Part shown: piece by piece, positions 26,443 through 35,791 of the stretch
Numbering within the stretch: the first letter of the stretch is position 1
How the letters are laid out: every line of letters starts with the position of its first letter
From: a bacterium
GTDB lineage: Bacteria > Bacillota > Bacilli > Lactobacillales > Streptococcaceae
NCBI GenBank assembly: GCA_905221205.1
Contig: CAJNCG010000001.1
Coordinates: 606,334 to 670,333 of the forward strand
Reading direction: 5' to 3'
DNA: 64,000 nucleotides
Program-made: the position numbers and the translations under genes
The notes under the pieces: model-generated
The model's input: only the letters and a program-made list of their open reading frames with translations
What the model was told of the DNA's origin: nothing
Database searches by the model: none

Positions 26443-27621
26443 TTATTTTTTAGCTTCTAGGTAATCTGCAATCGCAGCTACATCCTTGTCTCCACGACCA
26501 GAGACATTGATGATGATAATGTCGTCTTTACTTAGTTTCGGTGCACGTTTAACCGCTTCTGCGATAGCGTGCGAACTTTCAATCGCTGGGATAATCCCTT
26601 CTGTCTTGCTGAGGAGGAGCAAGGCTTGAACAGCTTCTTCGTCTGTCGCAGCGACATATTCCACGCGACCTGAATCTTTGAAGTAGGCGTGTTCTGGGCC
26701 AACCCCTGGATAGTCCAAACCAGCTGAGATAGAGTAAACTGGAGCCAGCTCTCCATCTTCCTTAAAGACTGCATAGGTCTTCATACCGTCGACAATTCCG
26801 ATACTACCTTTTGTCATAGTAGCAGCGTGCTTGTCTGTATCAAGTCCATGCCCAGCAGCTTCAACCCCAACCAATTTAACTTCTTCATCAGCCACATACT
26901 GTGAAAAAGCACCGATGGCATTTGAACCACCACCTACACAGGCAATGACGTAGTCTGGTAAACGGCCTTCTTTTTCTAAGATTTGACGACGAGATTCTTC
27001 ACTGATGACCTTTTGGAATTCATGAACAATTGTAGGATAAGGGTGAGGACCCACAGCAGATCCAAGTACATAGAAGGCTTCAAGATCATTCATCCATGCT
27101 CCAAAGGCTGCATCAACTGCATCCTTAAGGGTACGAGTTCCAGTTTCAACTGCGTGAACAGTTGCTCCCATCATCTCCATACGGAAGACATTGAGTCGTT
27201 GACGCTCCACATCTTCTGCCCCCATGTAGACATCACAGGCCATACCAAACTTAGCTGCAGCAGCTGCTGTCGCAACACCGTGCTGACCAGCTCCTGTTTC
27301 CGCGATCACTCGTTTTTTGCCCATACGTTTAGCAAGAAGAATTTGTCCTAAAACGTTATTAAGCTTGTGAGAACCCAGATGGTTAAGATCTTCGCGCTTG
27401 AGATAAATCTTAGCCCCACCTAAGTGATCTGTCAAACTTTCTGCAAAATAAAGCGGTGTTTCGCGACCTGAATAGTCTTTTAAGTAATGGCGAAACTCTG
27501 CCAAAAACTCTGGATCATCCTTGTACTTGTCAAAAGTCACTTCTAACTCATCCAACAAAGCCTGAATCGGCTCCGGTACAAAACTACCACCAAATTGTCC
27601 AAAATAACCTTTAGTTGTCAT
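26443..27621 (-). CDS. Tryptophan synthase beta-like paralogue
   Basis: A full-length PLP fold II protein of 392 residues, clearly TrpB: Lys in GSHKLNN (canonical GAHKINN), [18 protein letters not shown] and [15 protein letters not shown] are intact. It differs from the operon copy in several places: Ser for Ala beside the PLP lysine, and a changed segment [18 protein letters not shown] in the COMM-like region. It has its own promoter and Trp T-box. It could be a second TrpB, a TrpA-independent serine-indole synthase, or a related PLP enzyme; TrpA-contact residues would need modelling. Confidence 0.85.
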   Translation of the reverse strand: MTTKGYFGQFGGSFVPEPIQALLDELEVTFDKYKDDPEFLAEFRHYLKDYSGRETPLYFAESLTDHLGGAKIYLKREDLNHLGSHKLNNVLGQILLAKRMGKKRVIAETGAGQHGVATAAAAAKFGMACDVYMGAEDVERQRLNVFRMEMMGATVHAVETGTRTLKDAVDAAFGAWMNDLEAFYVLGSAVGPHPYPTIVHEFQKVISEESRRQILEKEGRLPDYVIACVGGGSNAIGAFSQYVADEEVKLVGVEAAGHGLDTDKHAATMTKGSIGIVDGMKTYAVFKEDGELAPVYSISAGLDYPGVGPEHAYFKDSGRVEYVAATDEEAVQALLLLSKTEGIIPAIESSHAIAEAVKRAPKLSKDDIIIINVSGRGDKDVAAIADYLEAKK

Positions 27622-27657
27622 AAAATTTTTCCTCTTTCAGTATTGATTTCAAGATAT

Positions 27658-27911
27658 GAAAAAGCCCACACACAGAATATACTTCCGTGTGAGGGCGTTA
27701 GTAACGCGGTGCCACCTCAATTATAAAGGGAGTATTCCCCTTTACATCTCTACCTTGTCTAACAACAAGTTGCACTGTAAGGTGTGCGCACCGAATTTTC
27801 ATTGTTTCAAATTCATTTTTAAAATCAGCCCACTTTCACTACTTCCAACCACCTGTTCACAATCACCACAGACTCCCTGAAGATCAAAAATAGTTACTTT
27901 TCTGATTTGTT
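27658..27911 (-). promoter_or_regulatory. Tryptophan T-box leader of the trpB paralogue
   Basis: The minus strand has AGGTGGCACCGCG, then a terminator (GCCCTCACACGGAAGT against GTGTGTGGGC, T-run, 27658-27695). Upstream stem I has ACTA/TAGT pairing and a specifier loop reading GAAAG-TGG-G, i.e. a Trp codon. It is the second of two Trp T-boxes in series. Confidence 0.85.
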
Positions 27912-27917
27912 GAACTT

Positions 27918-27946
27918 ATTTTAATACTTTGTTTTTTCTTTGTCAA
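27918..27946 (-). promoter_or_regulatory. Promoter of the trpB paralogue T-box transcript
   Basis: On the minus strand TTGACA (27946-27941), 17 nt, TAAAAT (27923-27918). This is the only strong promoter I see upstream of either trp T-box. Confidence 0.8.
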
Positions 27947-27953
27947 GACTTTT

Positions 27954-29183
27954 TTACGATTTTTTTGATAAAGTTAGCACTTTTTCAGAAACTGTTTTGA
28001 AAGTCTCAATGATATAATCTACTTCCTCATCGCTTAATTTTGTATGAAGAGGGAGGGTAATTTCATTTTCAAAGAAGGCATAGGCCTTGGGATAATTCGC
28101 CATATCAAAGCCAAGATTCTTATAGGCTGTCAAGAGCGGAAGTGGTTTGTAATGTACATTACTTGCGATTCCTGCTTTGGCCAATTCTTGGATGATGAGG
28201 TTTCGTTCTTCTAAGCTTGCTCCTTCTACATGGGTGATGTAGAGGTGGCGTGAAGATTCGACAGTATCTGTCTTGTGTGCCAATGGACGAATACGAGAAC
28301 CTGCAAAACCTCGATCGTAGCGGTCCACGATGTCCTTACGACGTTCTAGCAAACTTGGATAACGGTCCAATTGTACCAAACCAAGGGAAGCCATGATATC
28401 AGTCATATTGCACTTGTAGGCAGGGGTTACAATATCATATTCCCATGAACCCAGTTGCATCTTAGCAAGGGCATCCTTAGTTTGACCGTGAAGGGAAAGG
28501 ATTTGAAATTCCTTGTACATCTCTTCGTCGTCAATCGCTGGATTGGCCTTCCAAGTCGCACTTCCTCCCTCAGCAGTTGTAAAATTCTTAACGGCATGGA
28601 ATGAGAAGGAAGTAAAGTCAGCGATAGAACCAGCAGGTTGTCCTTTATAAGTTGATCCCAAAGCATGGGCACTATCAGAAACAATCACAATACGGTTAAA
28701 GGCTTTTTGCCACTTGCTTGCAGCAGTAAAGAGGTCACGTTTTTTCTCCACAACTTGGAACAAACGATCATAGTCGCAAACAATCCCCGCAAGCTCAACA
28801 GGAATAATCACCTTAGTCTTTTCAGTGATAGCTTGCTCCAGCAAGTCATAATCCATCTCAAACGTATCTGCTTGGATATCCACCATGACAGGTGTTGCTC
28901 CTACGTGAGTGATAACACTACATGAAGCTGTATAGGTCATGGCTGGAACGATGACTTCATCACCAGGTCCCACTTCCAAGACGCGCAAAATCAACTCAAG
29001 AGCGGCTGTCGCAGAGTTGAGGCAGACAGTCTTAGGTGTCTGTGTATATTGAGACAAGCGACGCTCTAGTTCTTTTGTCTTTGGACCTGTTGTAATCCAA
29101 CCAGAACGCAGGGTATCCGCTACTTCAGCAATTTCTGCTTCTGTAATATCGGGTGGTGAAAATGGAATATTGTAATTTGGCAT
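27954..29183 (-). CDS. DegT/DnrJ-type sugar aminotransferase (AATGal synthesis)
   Basis: A PLP-dependent aminotransferase of 409 residues. The PLP-Lys is in FHAVKNFTTAEGG, with the family motifs SATAALELIL and SDSAHALGSTY. Start 29183 (MPNYNIPFS) is chosen because AAAGGAG lies 7 nt upstream. Together with the next gene upstream it matches the pneumococcal pair proposed to make and attach 2-acetamido-4-amino-6-deoxygalactose (AATGal), the first sugar of the teichoic acid repeat. That role is from knowledge of the pneumococcal locus, not proven by sequence alone. Confidence 0.85.
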   Translation of the reverse strand: MPNYNIPFSPPDITEAEIAEVADTLRSGWITTGPKTKELERRLSQYTQTPKTVCLNSATAALELILRVLEVGPGDEVIVPAMTYTASCSVITHVGATPVMVDIQADTFEMDYDLLEQAITEKTKVIIPVELAGIVCDYDRLFQVVEKKRDLFTAASKWQKAFNRIVIVSDSAHALGSTYKGQPAGSIADFTSFSFHAVKNFTTAEGGSATWKANPAIDDEEMYKEFQILSLHGQTKDALAKMQLGSWEYDIVTPAYKCNMTDIMASLGLVQLDRYPSLLERRKDIVDRYDRGFAGSRIRPLAHKTDTVESSRHLYITHVEGASLEERNLIIQELAKAGIASNVHYKPLPLLTAYKNLGFDMANYPKAYAFFENEITLPLHTKLSDEEVDYIIETFKTVSEKVLTLSKKS

Positions 29184-29225
29184 TGATTTGCTCCTTTTAT
29201 CTGTACTCATTTTCTCATGACTACT

Positions 29226-29918
29226 TTATTTTAGCACTTCAAACACGGTTTGAAACATGATTTTGATGTCTCCAAGGAAACTAAATTCTCGGAGATAAGT
29301 GAGATTATAGCGCATCTTTTCAGGAAGAACATGTTCTACATAGGCTTGGTCAACTGATAGGCCTTTTTCGGTCATTTGACTGATGATAGTGTCCTCATCC
29401 TTGTAGTTGATGCTGGCTGGAGAGGTAATTCCTGCTGGCAAGAGCAAGGTCGCCATCATTTCAGGGCTATACTGCTCTGTGTAACGTGGCACTTCAGGAC
29501 GTGTCCCAACAAAGGACATCTCGCCTTTAAGGACATTGACCAGCTGAGGCAGTTCATCCAAACGCACACGGCGGATGAAATTTCCTACCTTGGTAATACG
29601 GCTATCGTTAGCAGAAGTCACCAGACTGCCTTTTTTATCCGCATCCGTCACCATGGTACGAAACTTCCAAATCTTGAACCTATGGTTATACTGGGTCACT
29701 CGCTCTTGCTTGTAAATGACAGGCCCCTTGCTATCCAACTTGATCCAAATGCTCAAGATCAGAAAGACTGGGGAAGTCAAAATTAGCAAGAGCAAGGCAA
29801 GAACCCAGTCCAAGCAACGCTTGAAAATCAGCGACCCCTTCCTTTTAGAGACAAGCTGGTAGTAAGACTCAACCTCGCTTGATTTCATTTCCACGGGCAA
29901 GTCTTCCCATTTCAGCAT
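29226..29918 (-). CDS. Undecaprenyl-phosphate sugar phosphotransferase (teichoic acid initiation)
   Basis: A bacterial sugar transferase of the WbaP/PglC core type with 230 residues. One hydrophobic N-terminal hairpin (about residues 36-58) anchors it, followed by KFRTMV, DELPQLVNVLKGEMSFVGTRPEVPRY and LLPAGITSPAS. It would transfer AATGal-1-phosphate to undecaprenyl phosphate. It precedes the aminotransferase by 43 nt in the same direction, so both belong to one transcript. Confidence 0.87.
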   Translation of the reverse strand: MLKWEDLPVEMKSSEVESYYQLVSKRKGSLIFKRCLDWVLALLLLILTSPVFLILSIWIKLDSKGPVIYKQERVTQYNHRFKIWKFRTMVTDADKKGSLVTSANDSRITKVGNFIRRVRLDELPQLVNVLKGEMSFVGTRPEVPRYTEQYSPEMMATLLLPAGITSPASINYKDEDTIISQMTEKGLSVDQAYVEHVLPEKMRYNLTYLREFSFLGDIKIMFQTVFEVLK

Positions 29919-30026
29919 GCAGTTTCTCCTTTGTTTTTATTATACTATTTGTCAACATTTTTCATTATACCACAAAATGGAAAAGGCGGTGAAATAAATC
30001 TGTAATTTGAAGGATTTCCTTCTTTA

Positions 30027-30050
30027 ACTCAATAAAAATCAAAGAGTATT
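30027..30050. repeat. BOX-end footprint
   Basis: ACTCAATAAAAATCAAAGAG (boxC end) is joined directly to a TATT boxA-like end, 24 bp in all, with the interior missing. It overlaps the stop of the ABC gene at 30049. Confidence 0.6.
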
Positions 30051-31791
30051 AAGACATGGCCCCCGCCTGCAAGCTATACATCTTGTGATAGGTTCCTCCC
30101 AAGGCCAAAAGTTCCTCATGGGTTCCGCTCTCGATAATGCGTCCCTTCTCCAAAACATAGATGCAGTTGGCGTCTTGGATGGTCGAAAGTCGGTGAGCAA
30201 TGGCAATGGTTGTCCGCCCCTGCCTCATCTTCGCCAGAGAAGCTTGAACCAGACTTTCTGTTTCAGAGTCAATATTGGCTGTCGCTTCATCCAAAATCAG
30301 AATTTTAGGCTGACTGGCAACTGTTCTAGCAAAGGCAAGAAGCTGACGCTGTCCAGTTGAAAAACTGGAGCCACGCTCAGACACAGGGGAGTCGTAACCA
30401 TAAGGAAGTTCTTGAATAAAGGAATCTGCATCCACAAAGGCAGCCGCAGCCTGAACCTCTTCATCACTAATGTCTTGGTACATGGCGATATTGGACTTGA
30501 TAGTCCCGTGATAGAGGAAGGGATCTTGCAAGACCAGCCCGATATTGTTTCTCAACTCTTCCTGACTGTAGTCTCTAATATCCACACCATCCAAGAGAAC
30601 TCGCCCTGACTGAAATTCATAAAAGCGCATGAGTACATTGATGATCGAAGATTTCCCTGAACCTGTATGGCCCACAAAGGCAATGGTTTCACCCTTGTTA
30701 ACTGAAAAGGAAATGTCATCCAAAATCTGGTGTTTCCCGTCATATGAGAAACATACATGTTCAAAACGGATATTACCCTCTTTTACCTCGGCCTGACCAT
30801 TTTCTTGAAGAGGCTCATAGGTTTTCTCATCAATCAAGGCAAAGACACGGCCTGCAGACACCATGGAAGTTTGAAGGGTTGAAAAGTTTTGCGTCACCTC
30901 AATCAGGGGATCAAAAAGACGGTTGATATACTGGATAAAGGCATACATGGTTCCTGCCGTTATCCCGATAGAAAGGCCACGGTAACCAAAGTAGGCCATC
31001 AAAACGGCATAACCTAAAAGTTTCAGCAAACTCATGGCAGGTCTCAAAAAGAGGGCATCCAAGGCTACAGAACGGTTGGCATAGACCAAGTGTTCTTGGT
31101 TGATCTCATCAAATTCTGCCTGCAGGCGCTTCTCTTGATTAAATGCCTGGACTATCCTGATTCCTTCGATATTTTCTGCCAGCTTGCTATTGATATCTGA
31201 TAAGAGACTTCTAGTTTTTTCGATGATTTTCACTGACTTTTTCCGATAGAGATTGACCAAAAGGAAAATCAAGGGGAGAAAGAGCAAGACTAAAGCTGTC
31301 AAACGAAAGTCCAGCACCAACATGGTATAAAGAGTTGTCAGAAAGATGAAAACTGCTGAGATAAAGCTGGATAAAATTCCAGAAAACATATCACTGATGG
31401 TCTCGGTGTCATTGGTCAAACGAGAAACGATAGAGCCAGCTGGCGTCTTGTCAAAGTAAGACATGCCTAGTTTCTCCATATTGGCAAAGGCATCGCGACG
31501 AATATCTCTAACAATACTGTAAGACACCCTCGCAAAGAGAAGATTGCCGACATACTGAACTAGAGTTTGCAGGATATAAAGACCATAGTAGACCAGCAAA
31601 ACCGTCACAGCTAGTTGGTTAAGATTACTGAGATACTGGTCGATAAAATGGGAAGCCACGAGGGGAATGACACTTTTAATGACCGTCGTCGCCAGGAGAA
31701 AACTGAGTGCCAAAAAAGTCAGAAGGCCGTAAGGCTTGAGATAGGACGTCAAGCGCTTCAATACAACCCATTGTTCTTGCTTATTCTGCAT
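30049..31791 (-). CDS. ABC exporter subunit B (membrane plus ATPase)
   Basis: A half-transporter of 580 residues: six membrane helices, then a nucleotide-binding domain with Walker A GHTGSGKSS, signature FSTGQRQ (variant of LSGGQ) and Walker B ILILDEAT with the catalytic Glu. It overlaps the previous gene by 11 nt and forms a heterodimer with it, as in LmrCD/BmrCD/TM287-288 exporters. Substrate (drug, lipid or peptide) unknown. Confidence 0.9.
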   Translation of the reverse strand: MQNKQEQWVVLKRLTSYLKPYGLLTFLALSFLLATTVIKSVIPLVASHFIDQYLSNLNQLAVTVLLVYYGLYILQTLVQYVGNLLFARVSYSIVRDIRRDAFANMEKLGMSYFDKTPAGSIVSRLTNDTETISDMFSGILSSFISAVFIFLTTLYTMLVLDFRLTALVLLFLPLIFLLVNLYRKKSVKIIEKTRSLLSDINSKLAENIEGIRIVQAFNQEKRLQAEFDEINQEHLVYANRSVALDALFLRPAMSLLKLLGYAVLMAYFGYRGLSIGITAGTMYAFIQYINRLFDPLIEVTQNFSTLQTSMVSAGRVFALIDEKTYEPLQENGQAEVKEGNIRFEHVCFSYDGKHQILDDISFSVNKGETIAFVGHTGSGKSSIINVLMRFYEFQSGRVLLDGVDIRDYSQEELRNNIGLVLQDPFLYHGTIKSNIAMYQDISDEEVQAAAAFVDADSFIQELPYGYDSPVSERGSSFSTGQRQLLAFARTVASQPKILILDEATANIDSETESLVQASLAKMRQGRTTIAIAHRLSTIQDANCIYVLEKGRIIESGTHEELLALGGTYHKMYSLQAGAMS

Positions 31792-33526
31792 CTTCTTCTC
31801 CTTTCATTTCCAACTGCTGAGACTGATAGGTTTGGGCATACCAGCCATCTAAAGCTAGCAAATCATCGTGCGTGCCCCGTTCGATAATCTGTCCATTTTG
31901 CAGGACTAAAATCAAATCTGCATGGACAACCGCACTGAGACGATGGGCAGTGATAATGGTTGTTTTGTCCTTACGCGTCTCCTTGAGATTGTCGATAATC
32001 GCATACTCTGTCTTGGCATCCACGGCCGACAAGGAATCATCTAAAATCAAAATATCAGGGTCTAAAATCATAGCCCGACTCATGGCCAGACGTTGCTTTT
32101 GCCCACCAGAAAGACTGACTCCCTTTTCACCAATCAACGTATCAAATCCCTGAGGCATGGCTACAATATCTTGGTAAACTTGAGCTAGCTTAGTCGCTTC
32201 CTCTACCGTTGAAAGGGACAAGTTAGGATTGCCAAAGCGGATATTGTCTAAGATAGAAGTCGCAAAGAGGAACTGGTCCTGAGGAACATAGCCCATAAGA
32301 CTACGAAGGTCTGTCAGACGATAGTCCCGAATATCGTGACCGTTTAGATAAATAGCTCCCTTATCCACATCGTATTCACGCAAGAGGAGTTTGATCAAAG
32401 ACGTTTTTCCAGAGCCTGTCTGACCAACCAATCCCAGAGTTTGCCCTTTTTCCAAACTAAAGTGAACATTTGTCAGTGTTTCCTCATTTTCAAAGGCAAA
32501 GCTGTCAATGGCGTACTCCAAGCGTCCATTTGCAACACCATCTAAAGGAATCTCAGGGTCTTGTACAGGTGATTCCTGAGACAAAAGTTCCTCAATCCGC
32601 TGGTAAGAAACCTTGCCTCGCTGAGTGATATTAAAGAGGAAACCAATAGCCATAAGAGGCCAGACCAACATATCCAAGTAGCTGATAAAGGTGACTAGAT
32701 TCCCAACGGTGATTTGCCCCTCCTGAAGCATCAAGGAGCCGACCAAGAGGGTTAAAACATAGGATGAACCAACAAATAAGAGAACCATGGGGTCAAAGAG
32801 ACTATCGTATTTCATGGTTTGGAGATTCTTTTGGAAGGTCAATTCATTGACTGCCTGAAAAGACTCCAGCTCGTCTGCCTGATAACCGAAAGATTTGGTC
32901 ACTTTGATACCTGATACAGACTCCTGCACCTTGTTATTGAGTTCAGAAAAGGCAGCTTGGGATTCGCCAAAGGCCTTGTGGGTCTTTCTTCCCAAACGAC
33001 TGGTCGCATAAGCCATAAAAGGCAGGGGTAGAATGGCAACCAAGGTCATCTGCCAAGAAATGCTAAAAAGCATGGTCAGCAAGGTCACCAGCGCCGTGAT
33101 AGAAGCATCCACCGCAGACATGACTCCGCCACCTGCCAGACGCGTTAGGGCATTGATATCATTAGTTGCGTGTGCCATCAGGTCCCCTGTACGATAGGTC
33201 TGATAAAAGGCTGGAGACATTTTTGTGAAATGTTCAAACAAGCGAGACCGCATAATCTGTCCCAGACGGTAGGAAGTCCCAAGGATATACATACGCCAAA
33301 CATAGCGCAGATAGTACATCCCAAAGGCTGCCAGAAACAGATAAAATAGATTTAGAAGGAGGTCCTGCTGGGTTAATCGCTCCAATGTAATGGCATCAAT
33401 GACCCGCCCCATGACCATGGGAGGAATGAGATTGAGGACGGAAACCAAGACCAAGGCCACAATCCCGACTAGATAACGGCGTTTTTCTAACTTGAAAAAC
33501 CACCAAAGTTTTTGAATAATGGACAT
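31781..33526 (-). CDS. ABC exporter subunit A (membrane plus degenerate ATPase)
   Basis: A half-transporter of 581 residues with an N-terminal six-helix domain. Walker A is GQTGSGKTS and the signature LSGGQKQ is canonical, but Walker B ends ILILDDSLSAVD, so the catalytic Glu is Asp. With the STGQ signature of its partner this builds one degenerate and one consensus ATP site. The start at 33526 (MSIIQKLWW) follows AAAGGG. Confidence 0.9.
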   Translation of the reverse strand: MSIIQKLWWFFKLEKRRYLVGIVALVLVSVLNLIPPMVMGRVIDAITLERLTQQDLLLNLFYLFLAAFGMYYLRYVWRMYILGTSYRLGQIMRSRLFEHFTKMSPAFYQTYRTGDLMAHATNDINALTRLAGGGVMSAVDASITALVTLLTMLFSISWQMTLVAILPLPFMAYATSRLGRKTHKAFGESQAAFSELNNKVQESVSGIKVTKSFGYQADELESFQAVNELTFQKNLQTMKYDSLFDPMVLLFVGSSYVLTLLVGSLMLQEGQITVGNLVTFISYLDMLVWPLMAIGFLFNITQRGKVSYQRIEELLSQESPVQDPEIPLDGVANGRLEYAIDSFAFENEETLTNVHFSLEKGQTLGLVGQTGSGKTSLIKLLLREYDVDKGAIYLNGHDIRDYRLTDLRSLMGYVPQDQFLFATSILDNIRFGNPNLSLSTVEEATKLAQVYQDIVAMPQGFDTLIGEKGVSLSGGQKQRLAMSRAMILDPDILILDDSLSAVDAKTEYAIIDNLKETRKDKTTIITAHRLSAVVHADLILVLQNGQIIERGTHDDLLALDGWYAQTYQSQQLEMKGEEDAE

Positions 33527-33566
33527 AAAATCCCTTTCTGATTGCAAATGGAAACCTGAGGCCAAG

Positions 33567-33714
33567 ACTCAATGAAAATCAAAAAGCAAACTAGGAAACC
33601 AGCCGCAAGTTGCTCAAAGCACTGCTTTGAGATTGTAGATAGAACTGACGAAGTCAGTAACCTACATACAGCAAGGCGACGTTGACGCAGTTTGAAGAGA
33701 TTTTCGAAGAGTAC
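33567..33714 (-). repeat. BOX element, complete (minus orientation)
   Basis: It starts ACTCAATGAAAATCAAAAAG (boxC), has boxB stems GCTCAAAGCA and GAACTGACGAAGTCAGT, then GCAAGGCGACGTTGACGCAG and ends GATTTTCGAAGAGTA (boxA). It fills the gap between the ABC exporter and the DUF421 gene. Confidence 0.92.
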
Positions 33715-33731
33715 AAGACCCCAGGTTTTTC

Positions 33732-34367
33732 TTATTCATAGGTTACGACTGATACGACACCCTTGTCATACTCAGCAATAAAGATATTGGCTACATTGTC
33801 ATGCCCTTGTTTGCTGAGATTATCAAGCAGCCACTCCTCGCTACGGCCAATCGATTCCAAAACATCTACTTGAATCACACCGTCAGTCACAACTGGATAC
33901 TTAGGATTTTCATCTCCCATTTGGACCACGATGAGTTGGCCATTTTGCTCTTGCACAGCTCGTTTGACTTGTTTCATCTGGAAAATCCCTTGACTACGAA
34001 GTTTGAGGGCTACATCCGATGCAGACAAACCAACGGAACGACAGGCTTCTGGGTCAATCTTCCCATTTTTGATAAGGAGAGTTGGCTTGCCATCAATCAA
34101 GCGTTTCACAAAACGTACATTGTTATTGAGCCACTTGAGGGTCAAGACCAAAATCGTCCACATCATCAAAATCACTGCATACTGGAGAATGCTGATAGAA
34201 CTATTGTAAATCACCCCACCGATGATACCACCGAGAACATAGTTCTGAATTTGGTCTGTTGCAGAGTTAGGTGCCAAGTTTCCCTTTCCTGTCACATTGA
34301 TAACAAAAACAAGCGAGAAAAGCCCCAAGGCTAGTTTGATTAAAATTTCTATATAGTTGAGTGTCAT
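33732..34367 (-). CDS. DUF421 (YetF-like) membrane protein
   Basis: A protein of 211 residues. Three N-terminal membrane helices precede a soluble domain with IDGKPTLLIKNGKID and LKLRSQGIFQMKQVKRAVQEQNGQLIV, the hallmark of the DUF421/YetF family. No function is established. It overlaps the DUF3290 gene by 4 nt, and such pairs recur in streptococci, suggesting a two-subunit membrane complex. Confidence 0.85.
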   Translation of the reverse strand: MTLNYIEILIKLALGLFSLVFVINVTGKGNLAPNSATDQIQNYVLGGIIGGVIYNSSISILQYAVILMMWTILVLTLKWLNNNVRFVKRLIDGKPTLLIKNGKIDPEACRSVGLSASDVALKLRSQGIFQMKQVKRAVQEQNGQLIVVQMGDENPKYPVVTDGVIQVDVLESIGRSEEWLLDNLSKQGHDNVANIFIAEYDKGVVSVVTYE

Positions 34368-34819
34368 TTGTTTACCTCCACCAATTCAATAGCGTCTGTT
34401 TGATGCAATTCTAATTTCTCTAAAAGATACTTGTCTGGTTCGCTCCCGTTCATGGCACGGTAGACATCTGAACCTACCTTGACAAGCGCTCCATCAGTGG
34501 CAGCTGAAGTATTGACATAAACTTCTGATTTATCCACTCCCAAGTATTTGGAAACAACCTCTATGAAATGAAGTGAAGTTTGAAATTGGTTGTTAGAGGC
34601 TTGATTGGTCTGATATTTTGAAATCGTCACCAAAAGCATGGCCACCAAGGTCAAGGCCAAAATCATGACCAATTCCCGAAATTTAGTTCCCTTTTTATCT
34701 CGATATGCCTTAAAAGCAAAAAATCCTGTGATAGCTAGGAGCACAATCCCAAAGCCAATCATAATCCCATTTTGTTGACTGATTTGACTAAGCACATAGT
34801 CATATGAGTAAAATTTCAT
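34364..34819 (-). CDS. DUF3290 membrane protein
   Basis: A protein of 151 residues with two membrane helices (about residues 18-36 and 49-66) and a C-terminal soluble part with SEVYVNTSAATDGALVKVGSDVYRAM. This fits DUF3290, usually encoded directly before a DUF421 gene as here. Function unknown. Its ATG follows GGGAGTGAAAATAA. Confidence 0.82.
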   Translation of the reverse strand: MKFYSYDYVLSQISQQNGIMIGFGIVLLAITGFFAFKAYRDKKGTKFRELVMILALTLVAMLLVTISKYQTNQASNNQFQTSLHFIEVVSKYLGVDKSEVYVNTSAATDGALVKVGSDVYRAMNGSEPDKYLLEKLELHQTDAIELVEVNK

Positions 34820-34889
34820 TTATTTTCACTCCCTTTCATAAAATCATTCTTCATTATAAACGAAAGAGGGTGATTTTTCAAACCATACG

Positions 34890-34919
34890 TTGGGGAAATA
34901 GACCATTTTTTGGTATAAT
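34890..34919 (+). promoter_or_regulatory. Promoter of exoA
   Basis: TTGGGG (34890-34895), 18 nt, TATAAT (34914-34919) with TGG before the -10 (extended type). Confidence 0.6.
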
Positions 34920-34952
34920 AAAATCTATAATCTGAATGAAAAAGGTAACTTT

Positions 34953-35780
34953 ATGAAACTCATCTCATGGAATATTGATTCCCTCAACGCAGCCCTAACT
35001 AGTGACTCAGCTCGTGCCAAATTGTCCCAAGAAGTCCTACAAACCTTGGTCGCTGAAAATGCTGATATCATCGCTATCCAAGAAACCAAGCTTTCTGCCA
35101 AGGGTCCTACAAAGAAACACTTGGAAATTTTGGCTGATCTCTTCCCAGGCTACGAAAATACGTGGCGCTCTTCTCAAGAACCTGCCCGTAAAGGCTATGC
35201 TGGTACTATGTTCCTCTATAAGAAAGAACTCACACCCACTATCAGCTTCCCAGAAATCGGTGCTCCTTCTACCATGGACTTGGAAGGCCGCATCATCACC
35301 TTGGAATTTGATGAATTTTTCGTGACCCAAGTTTACACTCCAAACGCTGGCGACGGCCTCAAACGCTTGGAAGAACGTCAAGTCTGGGATGTCAAATATG
35401 CTGAGTACTTGGCTCAACTAGACAAAGAAAAACCAGTCCTTGCAACTGGTGACTACAACGTGGCCCACAATGAAATCGACCTTGCAAATCCTGCCAGCAA
35501 CCGCCGTTCACCTGGATTTACCGACGAAGAACGTGCAGGATTTACCAACCTTTTAGCAACTGGATTTACAGACACCTTCCGTCATGTTCATGGCGATGTT
35601 CCAGAACGCTACACTTGGTGGGCACAACGCAGCAAGACTTCTAAAATCAACAATACAGGCTGGAGAATCGACTACTGGCTCACCAGCAACCGCATCGCTG
35701 ACAAAGTAACTAAGTCTGATATGATTGACTCAGGTGCTCGCCAAGACCACACACCCATTGTCATGGAGATTGAGTTCTAA
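34953..35780 (+). CDS. exoA: Exodeoxyribonuclease III / AP endonuclease
   Basis: A base-excision repair nuclease of 275 residues in the exonuclease-endonuclease-phosphatase fold. SWNIDSLN, QETKLS (metal Glu), GDYNVAHNEIDLANP, WRIDYWL and the terminal DHTPIVMEI (catalytic Asp-His) are all present. A VOC gene follows after 11 nt. Confidence 0.95.
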   Translation: MKLISWNIDSLNAALTSDSARAKLSQEVLQTLVAENADIIAIQETKLSAKGPTKKHLEILADLFPGYENTWRSSQEPARKGYAGTMFLYKKELTPTISFPEIGAPSTMDLEGRIITLEFDEFFVTQVYTPNAGDGLKRLEERQVWDVKYAEYLAQLDKEKPVLATGDYNVAHNEIDLANPASNRRSPGFTDEERAGFTNLLATGFTDTFRHVHGDVPERYTWWAQRSKTSKINNTGWRIDYWLTSNRIADKVTKSDMIDSGARQDHTPIVMEIEF

Positions 35781-35791
35781 GGAGAAAGCTA

